A stretch of 64,000 bases of DNA from Stemphylium vesicarium (taxonomy: Eukaryota > Ascomycota > Dothideomycetes > Pleosporales > Pleosporaceae), in the NCBI GenBank assembly GCA_004380135.1, contig QXCR01000140.1, positions 1-64,000 on the forward strand, in the 5' to 3' direction. Each line of letters starts with the position of its first letter. Within the stretch, counting starts at the first letter, position 1. Positions 40,908-52,723 of the stretch are shown in pieces. Made by a program: the position numbers and the translations under genes. The notes beneath the pieces are model-generated. The model did not search any database, was not told the origin of the DNA, and saw only the letters and a list, made by a program, of their open reading frames with translations.

Positions 40908-42576
40908 CTATCGGAACTCAGCATACGCAAAGTGCGCTGGACTTAGCACCGGTTGAAGCTCTCCGAAAGAATACAGTCCCATCATCATACCCGTAAAAGG
41001 CTGACCGACCTCGGGGCCCCGTGTAATGACTTGAGTGTCGATCTCTCCGAGCCAAGTCCAATCCTCGCCTTTCCGCTGCGTTTCAGGGGTGACTCCCCAA
41101 AATCCCAACCGATAGCTGGTAGCCGTGCTTTCGATGGTAAGCTTCACGGCGCCTCGTTCAGAGATAACTTCCTCTTTCGCCTCCATTCCGGGACCAGATA
41201 GTCGAATAGCTCGTTGAAGCTGGCCGTCGCGGGTGACAAGTGTAATCCCAATGCTTGCGTAGCACGTGTAGTTCCACCAGACGACGGTGCCGGCCTCAAC
41301 GTGTGCGACCTCTGGTTGGAAGTCTAGTTTAGTCTCCCACACTACAGGCCAATGCTTTTGCTTGCGCAAGAAGAGCGTTGGACAGGTAGGCATTGATAAG
41401 GTGTACGGACCACCGTAGAGGGTTAGCTCGTCGGGGCGTGCCGTCATTGAGAAATCATTTCTCACTGGCGTGTCTGTACTGTATTAGCAAGATACCTAGA
41501 TATTGGTAGTTAACGAAGAGCTTACTCTTTCTGTACCAGCCAAGTCCCAGCTTGATACCCGTAAAGTCGTCTCTCCATCTCTTTTCATCGTCTAAAATGT
41601 ACGAACCCGGTCCCTCCATTTGAAGCATGACTGGCTTTCCCTCGTTGAAAACTGGCCAGTCGTCCTCCCAGCGGACTGGAAGAAGCATCGACTCTCTTCC
41701 AAACACCGAAGTTCGCCACTCACCACCTTCCTTCCGTGGTCGAACACCAAGGCACATGGCCCACCACTGGCCTCGCGAATCTTCAACAATATCGCAATGT
41801 CCTGTGTTTTGGATGTCGTCGTCAGTGGTATTGCGCCAAAGCGGGTTGTGTGGGGCCTGCTCCCACGGTCCAAGAGGGCTCTCTCGGCTTCGGCTCACAT
41901 ACTCGCAGTGCCCAGACTCAGTGCCCCCTTCAGCAGTGAAAAGATAGTAGTAGCCGTTACGTTTGAAGAGATGCGAGCCTTCGGAAATGCCGGATGCGGA
42001 CTCGCGAATCATCTTCGGTGTGGATGTCAAAACACCAGTTTTGAGATTGATTGTAGACACGTGGATTGCAAAGTCTTTCAGCTTCGAGTCTGGAGAGCGA
42101 TCCACTTTCCGGTAGGTCGACGACAAGTATATAATTCCGTCATCGTCCCAAAAGAGGTCGAAGTCGAATCCGACTTGATCAAAGTATACTGGGTCGGACC
42201 AACTGCTGGAATTCCAGATGTTGTTGGTCTTGACGTAGAAGCCTCTTGGCCATACCCGATCATCATTTTGAGGCCGGTATCGGTCAAAGGAATTGGTGAT
42301 GATGTAGAAGACACCATCGTGGTGTCGGATGGTCGTTGCCCAAACACCGCCTCCAGGCTCTGGTGTCCTGATGTCAAGCTGCGACTTCCGGGTGAGGGCA
42401 TGCCCGATGAGCTCCCATTTGATCAGGTCTTTACTGTGGTAGATGGGTGCCCCGGGGAAGTACTCGAAGGATGACGTGACACAAAAGAAGTCATCTCCGA
42501 CTCGGACGACTGAGGGGTCTGGGTTGAAGCCTGGAAGGACGGGATTGCGGAAAGTGCCAACGGATGACGACGCCAT
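40908..42576 (-). CDS. GH43 beta-xylosidase / alpha-L-arabinofuranosidase
   Basis: Two exons, 42576-41526 and 41473-40908, with a 52 bp intron (GTAAGC...CAG; of two tandem CAGs only the second keeps the frame); 538 aa. Five-blade beta-propeller GH43 domain: FRNPVLPGFNPDPSVVRVGD with general base Asp20, GGVWATTIRHHDGVFYIITN, GFDFDLFWDDDGIIYLSSTY with the pKa-modulating Asp, and SASGISEGSHLFKRNGYYYL with the catalytic acid Glu. The C-terminal ~190 residues (RNDFSMTARPDELTLYGGPY, PTLFLRKQKHWPVVWETKLD) match the GH43 beta-sandwich. No signal peptide, so it probably acts inside the cell on imported xylo- or arabino-oligosaccharides. Divergent from an MFS sugar transporter 560 bp away, a classic uptake-and-hydrolysis pair. 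Confidence 0.92.
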
Positions 42577-43137
42577 GTTTTCCTTGCGTACTGCAGTGTG
42601 GTAGAGAGCAGCGTGTATCGATGCAGAGAGTACTTACAGCCCCAAGCTCAGCCTGCGACTCGGTCTTCGATTTCCGCGATGCTTGGCAAAGGCTGTCGCC
42701 TACTGCGCTGATACGAACTTTAACCACCTGGGCACCGAATGCGGGCATGACGTTGGTCGTATCCATGGTCGCGAGATATTTCAAGACCCGCTTAGGAATG
42801 CGGCCTTGGTTTTCCCTCAAATCGGAGGCTTCATAGCGGCAACAGGTGATGTCGCGGGTTTTCGGGGTAGGTGTGGGTCTGGAGGGAGGCGTTCGGGACA
42901 GATGGTTGTTAGTGAGGGGCAGGCTTGGCGCCGTTGGGTGCGCCTCCCACAGCGACGTTGGCAAACCTTGGACTTCTCATGGCAGACATGCGATCTGCAA
43001 CACCTCCAACATGGTCAATCTCGGGTTTGTCGATATATCAGGTCGCAATGCCACGGAGTTGGTTCCGCATCTCCACCGGGCCCGCAGTAGACCCGTCCGA
43101 CCTACCTACCACGTTTTTAGCACGAACCATCTGAACC
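42577..43137. promoter_or_regulatory. divergent promoter (GH43 / sugar transporter)
   Basis: 561 bp shared upstream region, suited to co-regulation. I did not see the XlnR core GGCTAA; short GGGG-containing stretches could be CreA-like but are not convincing. Confidence 0.5.
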
Positions 43138-44783
43138 ATGGCGAAGGGCAATGTGTATGCGTGGTATGTGTGCATGGTGGTAGCGACGACGATGATTCTC
43201 TATGGCTACGACTCATCTACTTTCAACGCTGTCCAAGGATCCGACAACTGGGTCAACTACTTCCATCAGCCGTCCCCTAGCGTAGTGGGGTCTATCAACA
43301 CGGCTTACAATGTAGGCGGCATCATCGCTGGTGAGCAATTCCGAAGACTGCACGCATCTCCCAGCCTAAACCTGAACAGGTGTCTTTATGTCTGCGCCCA
43401 TTTCGGACCATTTCGGGCGTAGATGGGCTATAATCACGGGATGCGTTGTTGTGATAATCTCGACATTCATTTCGACCTTCACGCCGCGCAACATTGGGGG
43501 CTTCATTGCGGGACGCGCTATTGTTGGAATCGGCCAGGGTATCGCATTACCCGCCGGACCCACCTATATTAGTGAAATTGCGCCTGCCGACAGCCGAGGC
43601 AAGATCATGAGTTTTTGGTAAGCGACGAGTAAGCCAAACCTACGACGAGATCTGATGTATACTCAGGCAGATGAACTTTAGTGTCGGCAGCTTCTTGGCT
43701 TATTGGATCAACTACGCCTGTAGCAAGAACTCGGCCAAGCTGGGAGACTGGGACTGGAAAACAGTTCAGTTATTCCAACTGCTCGCGCCCTGCCTCATCA
43801 TATCGGCTATCTGGTTCTGCCCAGAGAGTCCGAGATGGCTGATCAAACATGATCGACTGGAGGACGCAATCAATTCTCTGTCAAAAGTCCGTGATGATCC
43901 CGAAGTAGTCCAGCATGAGATCAACGACATCGCGCGCGCCTTGCAATTTGAGAAAGACGAGATCTCGTCCGGGTATTCCGCGCTATGGAAGGACAGATCG
44001 ATCAGGAAGCGCCTATGTAAGCGCGCCCCACTCAACACACGTTCGAAGTTCTGACCATGAACAGTACTTTGCATCGTCCTGAATGTTGGCCAACAGCTAA
44101 CCGGCCAGGGATCCCTCAACAACTATTCCACGAAGATCTACCAATCCGTTTTTAGCGACAACGACACCATTCAGCTCATCAACGCACTCAACGGCACATT
44201 TGGTATCATCTTTACCCTGAATGCCACTTGGACGGTGGACAGATTTGGCCGTCGCTGGTTACTCCTTGTCGGCGCTGTTGGTATGGCAGTATGCATGCTG
44301 ACGGCAGCTGCCGTGGTTACCGAGACTCCCGGCAGCCTCAATGATGGCAAGCCCCGCAGCGTTGGCATTGCGACCGTCTTCTTGATGTTCCTATTCGCCT
44401 TCTTCTTCAAGCCGTCATGGGGCGCGACTGTCTGGATCTGGACCGGTGAGATCTTCAGTATGAACGTTCGTAATCAGGCCATCGCCATCTCTTCACAGGC
44501 GCAGAATGTCGCAAACGTCTGCTTGCAACAAGCATTCCCCATCTTTCTTGCGAACGAGGGATTTTATGCGATGTACATGTTTGGAGCTATCAACATCGTC
44601 TTGTTTGCATATGTATGGTTCTTCATTGCGGAGACGAAGAACATCAACATCGAAGAGATGGACGTCATCTTCGGCGGAGCCAACCATGTTGAAAATGCTG
44701 CCATCAGCAAGAGCGTCACAGAGGACATCGAGCTGGCAACTGCCACGACCCTAGTGCAGACGAAGCCAAAATCAACTGCCTGA
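43138..44783 (+). CDS. MFS sugar transporter
   Basis: Four exons: 43138-43330, 43380-43617, 43667-44016, 44065-44783, with introns of 49, 49 and 48 bp; 499 aa. Sugar-porter family: MILYGYDSSTFNAVQGSDNW at helix 1, AYNVGGIIAGVFMSAPISDH with FGRRWA (motif after helix 2), FIAGRAIVGIGQGIALPAGP, YISEIAPADSRGKIMSFWQM, PESPRWLIKHDRLEDA (PESP signature), NVGQQLTGQGSLNNYSTKIY in helix 7, and VDRFGRRWLLLVG. Late EIFSMNVRNQAIAISSQAQN and FIAETKNINIEEMDVIFGG (PETK-like) complete the pattern. Plasma-membrane H+ symport of mono- or disaccharides is expected. Divergent partner GH43 suggests pentoses or their oligomers as cargo. Confidence 0.92.
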
Positions 44784-45057
44784 TTGCCCCTAGGCTTACG
44801 CCTGGGATAATCGTCGTCGGTAGGCCAATCGCTTCAGGTCGGTGTCTCGGCAGATGGAAAGTCAATATAGGTAGATTGATGTGGGGTTGGCTATGCCATG
44901 CCGAAGCTTATCATATCGTTTTCTTTCCACTTGCTGAAATTACATCCGTTATGTCATTCCAATGAGAGCATTCTATCATTCATTCGCCACGAAGACAACT
45001 CGAGTGCTAAAAGAATGATCGTCATATTTCAAGTACCACCATTATCGAGGAAGAAGA

Positions 45058-46182
45058 TCAATAAGTGACCGATATACCACCAGGGAGCTCGATTAGCCAA
45101 CCTCCCCCGACCCCGACATTTTCAACCGCTTGCTGAGCCTTCTTGCACTTCATGGAGTCTTGCGCTGACTGTATCTTGAGTACTTGGCAGTTGGCGTTGG
45201 CGCAACTACCAGTAGGTAGAGCATCCATGGCTTTTTGCAAAGAGTCGTCTTTCCAACCAAAGAGGTAGTCGCCATGCTGACCGTAGCCAGTACTGTGTAC
45301 AATCAGTGAATGGAAGACGAACTGAACAATAGCACTTACCCATCGCCAAAACTGTAAACGAAAGGCTGTTTGCCATTGCCATACCAAGCGTTGTTCTTGT
45401 ACCTACCAGTATCCCACATGACCTCGTACATGACCTGCGGAATAGCAACAGGGTGAGAGCTAGGGCAATTCGGCGTACCAAGACCGCCACTGTTAGAGTA
45501 CGCTACGTGACTCTTGTGGTCGGGCGAATCGAGGTTGACGCCATCCCAGCATGACGGGAATATGATTGTCGCTCTGATGCCGCCTGGGCAGTACTTGTTG
45601 GGAAGCTCTGCAGTATCTCTTGCATCGCACGGCGCAAAACCCTCACCATTCCCCAGACATCTATGACATATGCTTGCGCGGTTTGGTTTCTTAGCCAAGG
45701 GATCGCCGGCGAGCATTCGGAAACCGGGCTTGAAGGCCGTCATCTTGTTGTTCTTGGCGGAATACGGCATGTAGTATACTGTCATGCCCCCGTCTTGCTG
45801 GAGTCCCACGTTGGCGAACTGAGGAACGCGCTGGAAGGTTCCGTTTTCGGGTGACCGGAAGTAAAGTGATGCCGTCCAGTAGTTGCTGAAGTCTTCGCTG
45901 TAGGTGCAAGACGTGCATGTGGAGCGACCCGGGGGATCAAAGACAGCGGGTTCCATCTAAGATAGATCAACAGGAGTTCAACGGTATGAGTCAAATACCT
46001 ACAGTGAGATTGAAAGAGTTTCCTCCGATTATCTGATGAGTATGGGGCGAAGGTCGTTGTCCCGGGTTCACGAGTGGATCGACTCGCTCGACGGTCAGCT
46101 GCGAGCATGCGAAGCGAAGCATGTTTTGCGCTACGACACATGGTGTCAGTAGCACACCAGCGGCAAATACAGACCGGAACAT
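45058..46182 (-). CDS. secreted DUF1996 protein
   Basis: Three exons: 46182-46003, 45956-45340, 45292-45058, with 46 and 47 bp introns; 343 aa. Signal peptide MFRSVFAAGVLLTPCVVAQN. DUF1996 hallmarks: QLTVERVDPLVNPG, SPHTHQIIGGNSFN, STCTSCTYSEDFSNYWTASL, PGGIRATIIFPSCWDGVNLD, VAYSNSGGLGTPNCPSSHPV and the final GTGYGQHGDYLFGWKDDSLQ. Cysteine content fits an extracellular disulfide-bonded protein. In other fungi the domain often sits next to WSC domains; here it stands alone. Biochemical function unknown; genes of this type are common among secreted proteins of plant-associated fungi. Convergent with the sugar transporter (274 bp apart). Confidence 0.9.
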
Positions 46183-47372
46183 TTTTAAAAGACGAGAGGA
46201 TTTGGTGTGAAGATGATAACGGACCACTTGAGCTGTAGCAAGACTTCTTAAACTCGACAACAGGCCCAAAAAATGTTCGCGTATATTACAGCACTCCATC
46301 TCATAGATGAAGAGGAGATCAGAAACGGAACTATCAGGGCAATCACCATCAAGGGATAATTGGTTTCTGGAATTGTATCGTCTCGTGAGCAACAGCAGCG
46401 AATCGCAGGACTGATTTCTGGCCACGTTGTTATCCGATCGAGAGGTTTAATCTACACGACGAATCGGCAATTGTAGCAAGGCGGCGAGAGATAAATGCAA
46501 ACAAGCTTTCGCCTCGGAATAGAAAAAGCCCTTAGTTAATGGGGAGAGAGGACATGAGCAGCGACGATGATGAAGAAAATACAGCTGCTATTCGCTCGCT
46601 TTGCATTGCTAACTGCCGTTGGATGACCTCCGTGCATTTTCGACAACTATGTTTGGTAATTTGTGAGTTGAGAGGGTCTCGACCCTCCCGATCGTGAAAG
46701 ATATAAATTGTGATTGATCGTGGTTCTCTACTGGGGATAGCACACAACCGAGAGGGCAAGCCAGTCTAGGATGGAAGACAAATATTATGATGTCTGGGCT
46801 TCCTTTTTGAAGCTCTATCGATGCCTAAGTTTGGTCGCATCTCTAGAAGGGGGTTATGTCGACCTAAAGGAGCAATAAGCGTGGGGTTGAACAGCCTTGA
46901 ACAACAGGAGAGGGGAAAGTTATTCTAGTCCTCGCACGCTGCGCTATTGGATCAAGAGTCGCAGCATAGGAGTGCGTTCGCGAGTGATCTCTTCCGGAGG
47001 CCTAATTGCTTTGAACATCTTGAGCACTTTCGGCAAATACTCCCCGTCAAGTCAAGCTCTTTGACAGTGAGTGAAGGGGTTGCTTCGTCGCGACTAAATC
47101 CATTCAAAGCACGAGATTAAGCGGAGAATATTTGCGGGAAAGTTGATATATTATAAGAAAGTGTTGAAAATGGGATATTCAAAGTGATTTTGGCCCTTGA
47201 GAGCGTTGTTGTCTTTCTTTGGTAATGCGAAAAACCCCAGGTTCAAGTGTTTGTCACACCACATAGCGTACAGTCAAATCGCATATAATGATGCTTTGGG
47301 CAATAAAGATTCTAGAAGGCGAGCATCAAAATATCGCTATGAAGATGACACATTTCCGCAGTTACGACCAAC
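46183..47372. other. intergenic 1.2 kb
   Basis: Upstream of the DUF1996 gene and of the dead acyl-CoA dehydrogenase. No gene recognised. Confidence 0.5.
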
Positions 47373-49390
47373 ATGACTGAACATCCGCCTTCAGCATCCT
47401 CCTCCACAGCCGGCTTTTTCCAGGCACTTCCCGTTCTTCCACCACAATTCACGGAACCTTCGCTTGTCTCCAAAGATGCCTCCACACGCTACCAAAACTC
47501 TGTGGGCATCTCAGATGACAAAGTGATCGCTCGGATCGTCCAACTTTACCTACCCCAAGCTGCCACCGAAGCCACCAAGCATGTCCATCGCCTCGCACAT
47601 CTATCCTTACATCCATTGATTCTGAAGTACGCGACAGACGCTGAGACGAATCACCCCACACTCCGACCGCTGAGTACATTCGGGGCGGAGAATAAGGACG
47701 ATCCTCTGTGGACGACATCAGGATGGCAGCGCCTCAAAGAGATAGGTTATCGCGAGGGTATCGTATCTGTCGCTTATGAAAAGACCCACACGACTTCCAT
47801 TAGGCGAGTGCAACAGTTCGCTGGCAATCATGTGTGGGGGCCGACTGGTACCATGACTGATTGTCCGCAGAACATGACTGATGGTGCGGCGACATTACTG
47901 GACCGACACCGGGAAGATCCAGATGGCGATCAGCCGGGTCAAGGTGCGGTCCTACAAGAAGCTTACCGCAAGTTGATAAGCCGGGACACCGAAGCAGCCT
48001 GGACCAGCGGGTAATGGATGACCGAGATATCAGGAGGAAGCGATGTATCTGGCACGGAGACTCTGGCGATCCGCATGACAGACCAGAAGCTAGAGTCAGA
48101 GTCCAAGCAGTGCGGGGATGTTGATGCCACTGGCATGCAATTGGGACCTTGGAGAATCGATGGGTTCAAATGGTTCAGCAGCGCGACTGATTCCGAAATG
48201 GCCGTACTCCTTGCGCGCACTTCCAAAGGAGGAATATCGGCATTCTACATGCCAATGCGTCGACGTGATGGTGGCCAATCTCCAACCTCTTCTAGTACCT
48301 ACGAAGGAGATCCACCACGGACTGAGCTAAATGGTGTTCCCATACAGCGGCTGAAAAACAAACTTGGCACTAAGTCGCTGCCAACCGCTGAGCTTGAACT
48401 TAAGGGCGCACGAGGTTGGCTCATCGGGACGGAGGGTCAAGGCATCAAGGAAATATCGGCGATCCCCAACATAACCCGTTTGCATACAGCCGCGAGCAGT
48501 GCAGCGAGTTGGGCGCGCGGCCTCGCCACTAGCCGGGCCTATAGCAAGGTCCGCAAGGTTCGTGGCGGTTTACTTCAAGATAACCCGGTGCATCTCAAAT
48601 GAATGGCAGAGGAAACGGTGAAGTACTGGGCTAGCGCGCAACTTGCATTTCTCGGTGTGGCGTTGCGGGGCGCACTGGAACAAGGGGTTGGGAGGAGATG
48701 GTGGCCAACACCAAGGGAGCGCAGCTTCTTCCACGGAATAAGCCAACGATGGCTGCTCTACCAAGACTACTGTTACCCACTATGAAGGCCCAAGTCAGTG
48801 TGGCGTCTGTGCATGGTCTGCGTCAATGCATGGAGTGTCTGGGCGGGGTCGGATATTGCGAGAACAACGAAAACGGTGGCCTGATGAACATCGCAAAGAT
48901 CTACCGCGACAGCCTCGTCAATCCGATATGGGAAGGCACCGTCAGTGTCATAGCCGAAGACGTTGTTCGTGTGCTCACCGATACGCGACTCGCAGACGGC
49001 GACGTACTGGCAAATGCTTTCGTGCCTTGGATCCGGAAATCATTGGATCTGTGTCGCGTCGATTTCAATGACGAGGTCTTGCTCGTTGAAGAGAAACTGC
49101 AAGAAATCATTGCTCTAGTGCGTGGCGCACCGAAGAAGGAGCTTTTGTACTGCGGACGTGAGATTCTGCAACATCTAGAAGTCATTACTAGCGGGGTGGT
49201 GCTGCTATTCGATGCGTTGATAGCTCCTGATGATGTGGTACGGGAGGTAGCAGTGAGATGGATTCGGTCGAACTCACTCTCTGGACATGGGACGAACAAA
49301 CCCCAGTTTTCCGAGGAAACGATGTTGATGGACAAACAGATTTTTCTGGGGATATCATACACGCGCACAGCAAGTCGTGCGAAGATATAG
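47373..49390 (+). pseudogene. AidB-like acyl-CoA dehydrogenase gene, broken
   Basis: ATG at 47373 opens AidB-type sequence (AGFFQALPVLPPQFTEPSLV, FAGNHVWGPTGTMTDCPQNM, TDGAATLL). The frame hits TAA at 48012, in the conserved S-G-(Q)-WMTE spot where relatives have Gln, then runs on through TEISGGSDVSGTETLA and SGTD-like flavin contacts. It stops again at 48600 (TGA) just before MAEETVKYWASAQLAFLGVA. Near 48690 the reading shifts to another frame: GAQLLPRNKP, SVASVHGLRQCMECLGGVGY, IYRDSLVNPIWEGTVSVIAE, ending at 49390. Two nonsense codons and one frameshift make it a pseudogene. Intact AidB-type enzymes are flavoproteins for acyl-CoA or related substrates. The rest is well preserved, so inactivation is recent. 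Confidence 0.88.
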
Positions 49391-49798
49391 CAGCGGTTAT
49401 GCCTGTAGGGCGGCGTTCAAATGAAGTTTTTGACCAGCAATTTCACATACTGTTAGTGACTTGGCTCAGCCTACTAATAAGGACCTGCTCTACTTCGATC
49501 CGGTTTTCCTTGTCTTGCCACCATGCCCTGATAGCTCTTCGCTTTCTCATCGAAGTTATCGTTTGTATAGCTGATAACGAAATTCGTCTATGCCTTACGG
49601 AAAGTATTCCACTTTGAGATTGCCATCTGACTCAGTGACGCGACAAAAGACAATGGTGTCGCCCTGTTCCGAAAATTCATCTATAAAGGTAAAGTACTTA
49701 TCAGTGACGCCGATATCCATTATAAGGTCTCTTCCGTTAGGGGAGACTCGGGGGGTATCTTCTAATGGTGTAAGAGGGGGAAGACTGCGCTGAATTAA
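49391..49798. other. intergenic
   Basis: 3' ends of converging genes; nothing recognised. Confidence 0.5.
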
Positions 49799-50331
49799 CT
49801 ATCTGAGGTGGGGTGAGCTACATATATAGATGACCGTACATGAGCCATCCCAATTCGTACTAGAGTGGATCTGGGCAAGGCCCAAACCGTTACATATCTT
49901 CTGTAGCCACCGCGCACAATCTTCCACCGTTTTCCCGATCCATGGCGACACAAAGTCTTTGGGTAGTGGGGGCACGGTAGCATCTGGTGGTGGTGGCTTG
50001 TGTGCTTCTGCGATTGCAGGCAAGTCGTCGTAGTTGTCGGTTGCGGCCCAGAGCCCGTAGCCTGCTTCGTCGTGGGCGCGCTCAAGACTGCGATTGACGT
50101 ACTGATGGTATTAGAAAACTAACATCGTTGCCGATGAGATGTTCTCACCTCTAATTTCACCACCTTGTCCAAGATAAAGAGTGCAAAGGGCATCGGACAC
50201 GTCATGATGCGGATCTCGCTATACTCTGATGGCGAGCAAGTATTGCCGAAGAAGCATGGTACCGAGATGCGAGTTTCAAAAGTCTGTATGGCTCGTATAT
50301 ACCCATCTAGTGCTTTAAGCAGTGACGTCAT
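49799..50331 (-). CDS. small two-exon hypothetical protein
   Basis: Exon 1 50331-50149 and exon 2 50101-49799, joined over a 47 bp intron with textbook signals (donor GTGAGA, CTAAT branch, acceptor CAG); both exons are phase 0; 161 aa. No signal peptide. The protein reads MTSLLKALDGYIRAIQTFET, a Cys-containing middle (PCFFGNTCSPSEYSEIRIM), then YVNRSLERAHDEAGYGLWAA, a Pro run, and PWIGKTVEDCARWLQKICNG. The composition and clean intron argue for a real gene. I recognise no family; it may be lineage-specific. The tail after CARWLQKICNGLGLAQ could fold as an amphipathic helix plus strand. Confidence 0.6.
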
Positions 50332-52723
50332 GTTGGTGGCGTATATCCATTGCGCACGCGTATGCAAGGGTGGTCCAACTATGGGTCCAAAAGTGATGGA
50401 GGTGGAGAAAAAATGTGTGTAAGGTGTTGTATATTGAGCTATGGAAGGAGGGAGAGTATCTATGGTAGAGCAGCTGACTAATCAGTGCCTGGCCAATCAG
50501 AGCACGGGAAGGGCTGAGTCATCTGGTGGCTGCCTGGCGCTAGGCCCTTGCCGGGCTTCGACAAAAAGCCTCATTCGCAGGCCTTGACTCTCAAGAGAAG
50601 AAGTCAAGCCCCACTATGCATGTTTCTTCGGTATTGAAGTTGGTACATGAGATGTTGAACTGAACGCATCAATCCCAGCGCTCAGATGTTCTCTCTGTGG
50701 TGTTCGGTTTTCATTAGATGCCTTTGTATCAAAGATTTGTCTTACCAGAGCCCAAAAGCTACCACGAAACGAGTCTTCTTCTAGCTTGAATGCGCACCTG
50801 TGGCTCTACTCGGGAATTTTAAGCCCTTTGATTGGGACACGGACATATCAAGGAACGGTGTAGGTCTATCAATCGATCCGCACAGCGATACAGACCAACC
50901 GTCAGAGTGCTCTGAGCGCCATCACGACGAAATACTGGAAGTCGCAACATGGTTTGTCTTTCCTTGGTGTCGCAGGCGGGATGGCGTGGCACAGTCAGTA
51001 GGGTACAACTTCTTAAACAGTACACGCCAGCAAGAAACCAGCAGCGACGTGATCTTTCTGTTATAATGAGAAAAACAGGGTGCCCGTGGCCTTTTGCTTC
51101 TGTCACTTGTAGCAACATCTGCCTTTGATAAGACTATTGATGTAACTTGATTCGTTGCAGGGATTTGCACACTGACTATCTCAAAAGAAACGCCAATTTG
51201 TTGCGTCTTCGCTTTGCAGCTATTCTTTTTACGCGCGCATGAATCTTCAGCTTGAGCCTGCACACTTCTCTCAAGAGCTAGGTTCTGGCGACGGAACTCC
51301 GGCAGTCGTGCGGATGTTTCCGCTCCTAATGGTGTTAGCGAAGAAGGAGCTGGGATTTGCACGCATGTAAGAAGCTCCCCATGGAATGCGGTTACGACCT
51401 CGAAGGAAGGCTGTTCTCTATCAAGGTGGACGTGTGCGAAAGAAGAACTCGTGGTCGCGAGCTTAATGGCGGGCAAAGTTGGGGGCATTAGCGCGGCACC
51501 AGAAAGTTGCCCCGCGATATTGTAAGGTGGGTTCTTGGTTATTGCGGCCCCGCCCCTTCCTGGCAGCTAGCTAGGGGTCTTTCTGGACGTCGACACTTAC
51601 ACCCACCCCACCATCTCCAAGCTACCTTACACGCCGGCATCTTCCGCTTCATGCGTGAACATCCAGTCTGGAATCCGCAGAGCGCCAGCCGTTTTTGCGC
51701 GGAGCCGGGTTAGCCTTCGGGATGTGATTACTTTCGCGAGAGAGACCTGCGGAAGAGTCGCTCTCGCCATCAACCTTCACCAAAACTCCGAATAATCACG
51801 GAATCAATATGGCATTAACAAAACCGCGACCAATAGACATGGGAAATTTCCTACGAACGGAACATTACTCCAAGAATTCGCATCAGAGGCTGACAGGGCG
51901 CCTCTGTCAGCACGCGTCCCCGCAATTCCGACCCCTTCCCGAACAGCGCCCGTCAGCAGCATCATGGGTCTCCACTTTCAATGCCGAGAGTAGCCAAGCT
52001 CCTTACCAAATGCAGTCCTAGTACTTGAAACACACCTAGGTATGCGCCTGGAATGCTCTTGTACGAAACAACACCACAGCTGCGAACAGCGTTTGTATGG
52101 TCCGGGACTCCGCGTCAATTGGGAAACTTTCCACATGAGCGTGTGGGAGTGATACATGGACCAAGTGATATTCTCCCATGGATCTGGAACTGCAAGACTG
52201 ATTGGACATATGGGAATAATGTTGAACCAGGGAACCGTACGACAGGCGATACTGCGCTTCTCTTGCCCTGCATGACTGCGCGATATGAACGAGTGGGCTG
52301 GACCTACTAGGGCCTCTTTTTTTCGTCTACGGTAAAACGAACGGGCCGTCGAAAGAGGTTCGTTGGGGGTCGCATATACACTGCGGAGATGCGAGGAGGC
52401 TGCATTGCCCCTGCTTGCTAACGTTTAGCATTGGGGACGATAACCCCTACCAAATCTAGCCATCTTAGCAGCAGTCATCCGAATCGGAGAGCTAGTGTTA
52501 TCAGCATAGCGCTTTTGTTGCTGATCGCGTCGCTTTCAGTGTTTCCGTATGTATGGCAGTAACCTCCGAAATGGACTAGGGTTATATGACCCGCGGTCCG
52601 CAACAGCGCTGTTGATATGTTACATGCTGTGTTTGAAAAATATATAAACTGATGTGTTCTCGCTGACTGGATACGCGGAGTTCAGAGTCCAGAAGCATTG
52701 ATCGCTACCCCCCGGACTTAAAC
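50332..52723. other. intergenic 2.4 kb, one doubtful ORF
   Basis: No recognised gene. A minus-strand ATG frame at 50922-51488 is listed separately as doubtful. The rest is stop-rich. Confidence 0.45.
50922..51488 (-). CDS. doubtful hypothetical ORF, 188 aa
   Basis: ATG at 51488 gives MPPTLPAIKLATTSSSFAHV, then VVTAFHGELLTCVQIPAP, open to 50922. The N-terminal third has reasonable protein composition; the C-terminal part (after ~120) is basic and random-looking, so a true end or intron may lie inside. No domain, no signal peptide, no supporting neighbour. Confidence 0.22.
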   Translation of the reverse strand: MPPTLPAIKLATTSSSFAHVHLDREQPSFEVVTAFHGELLTCVQIPAPSSLTPLGAETSARLPEFRRQNLALERSVQAQAEDSCARKKNSCKAKTQQIGVSFEIVSVQIPATNQVTSIVLSKADVATSDRSKRPRAPCFSHYNRKITSLLVSCWRVLFKKLYPTDCATPSRLRHQGKTNHVATSSISS

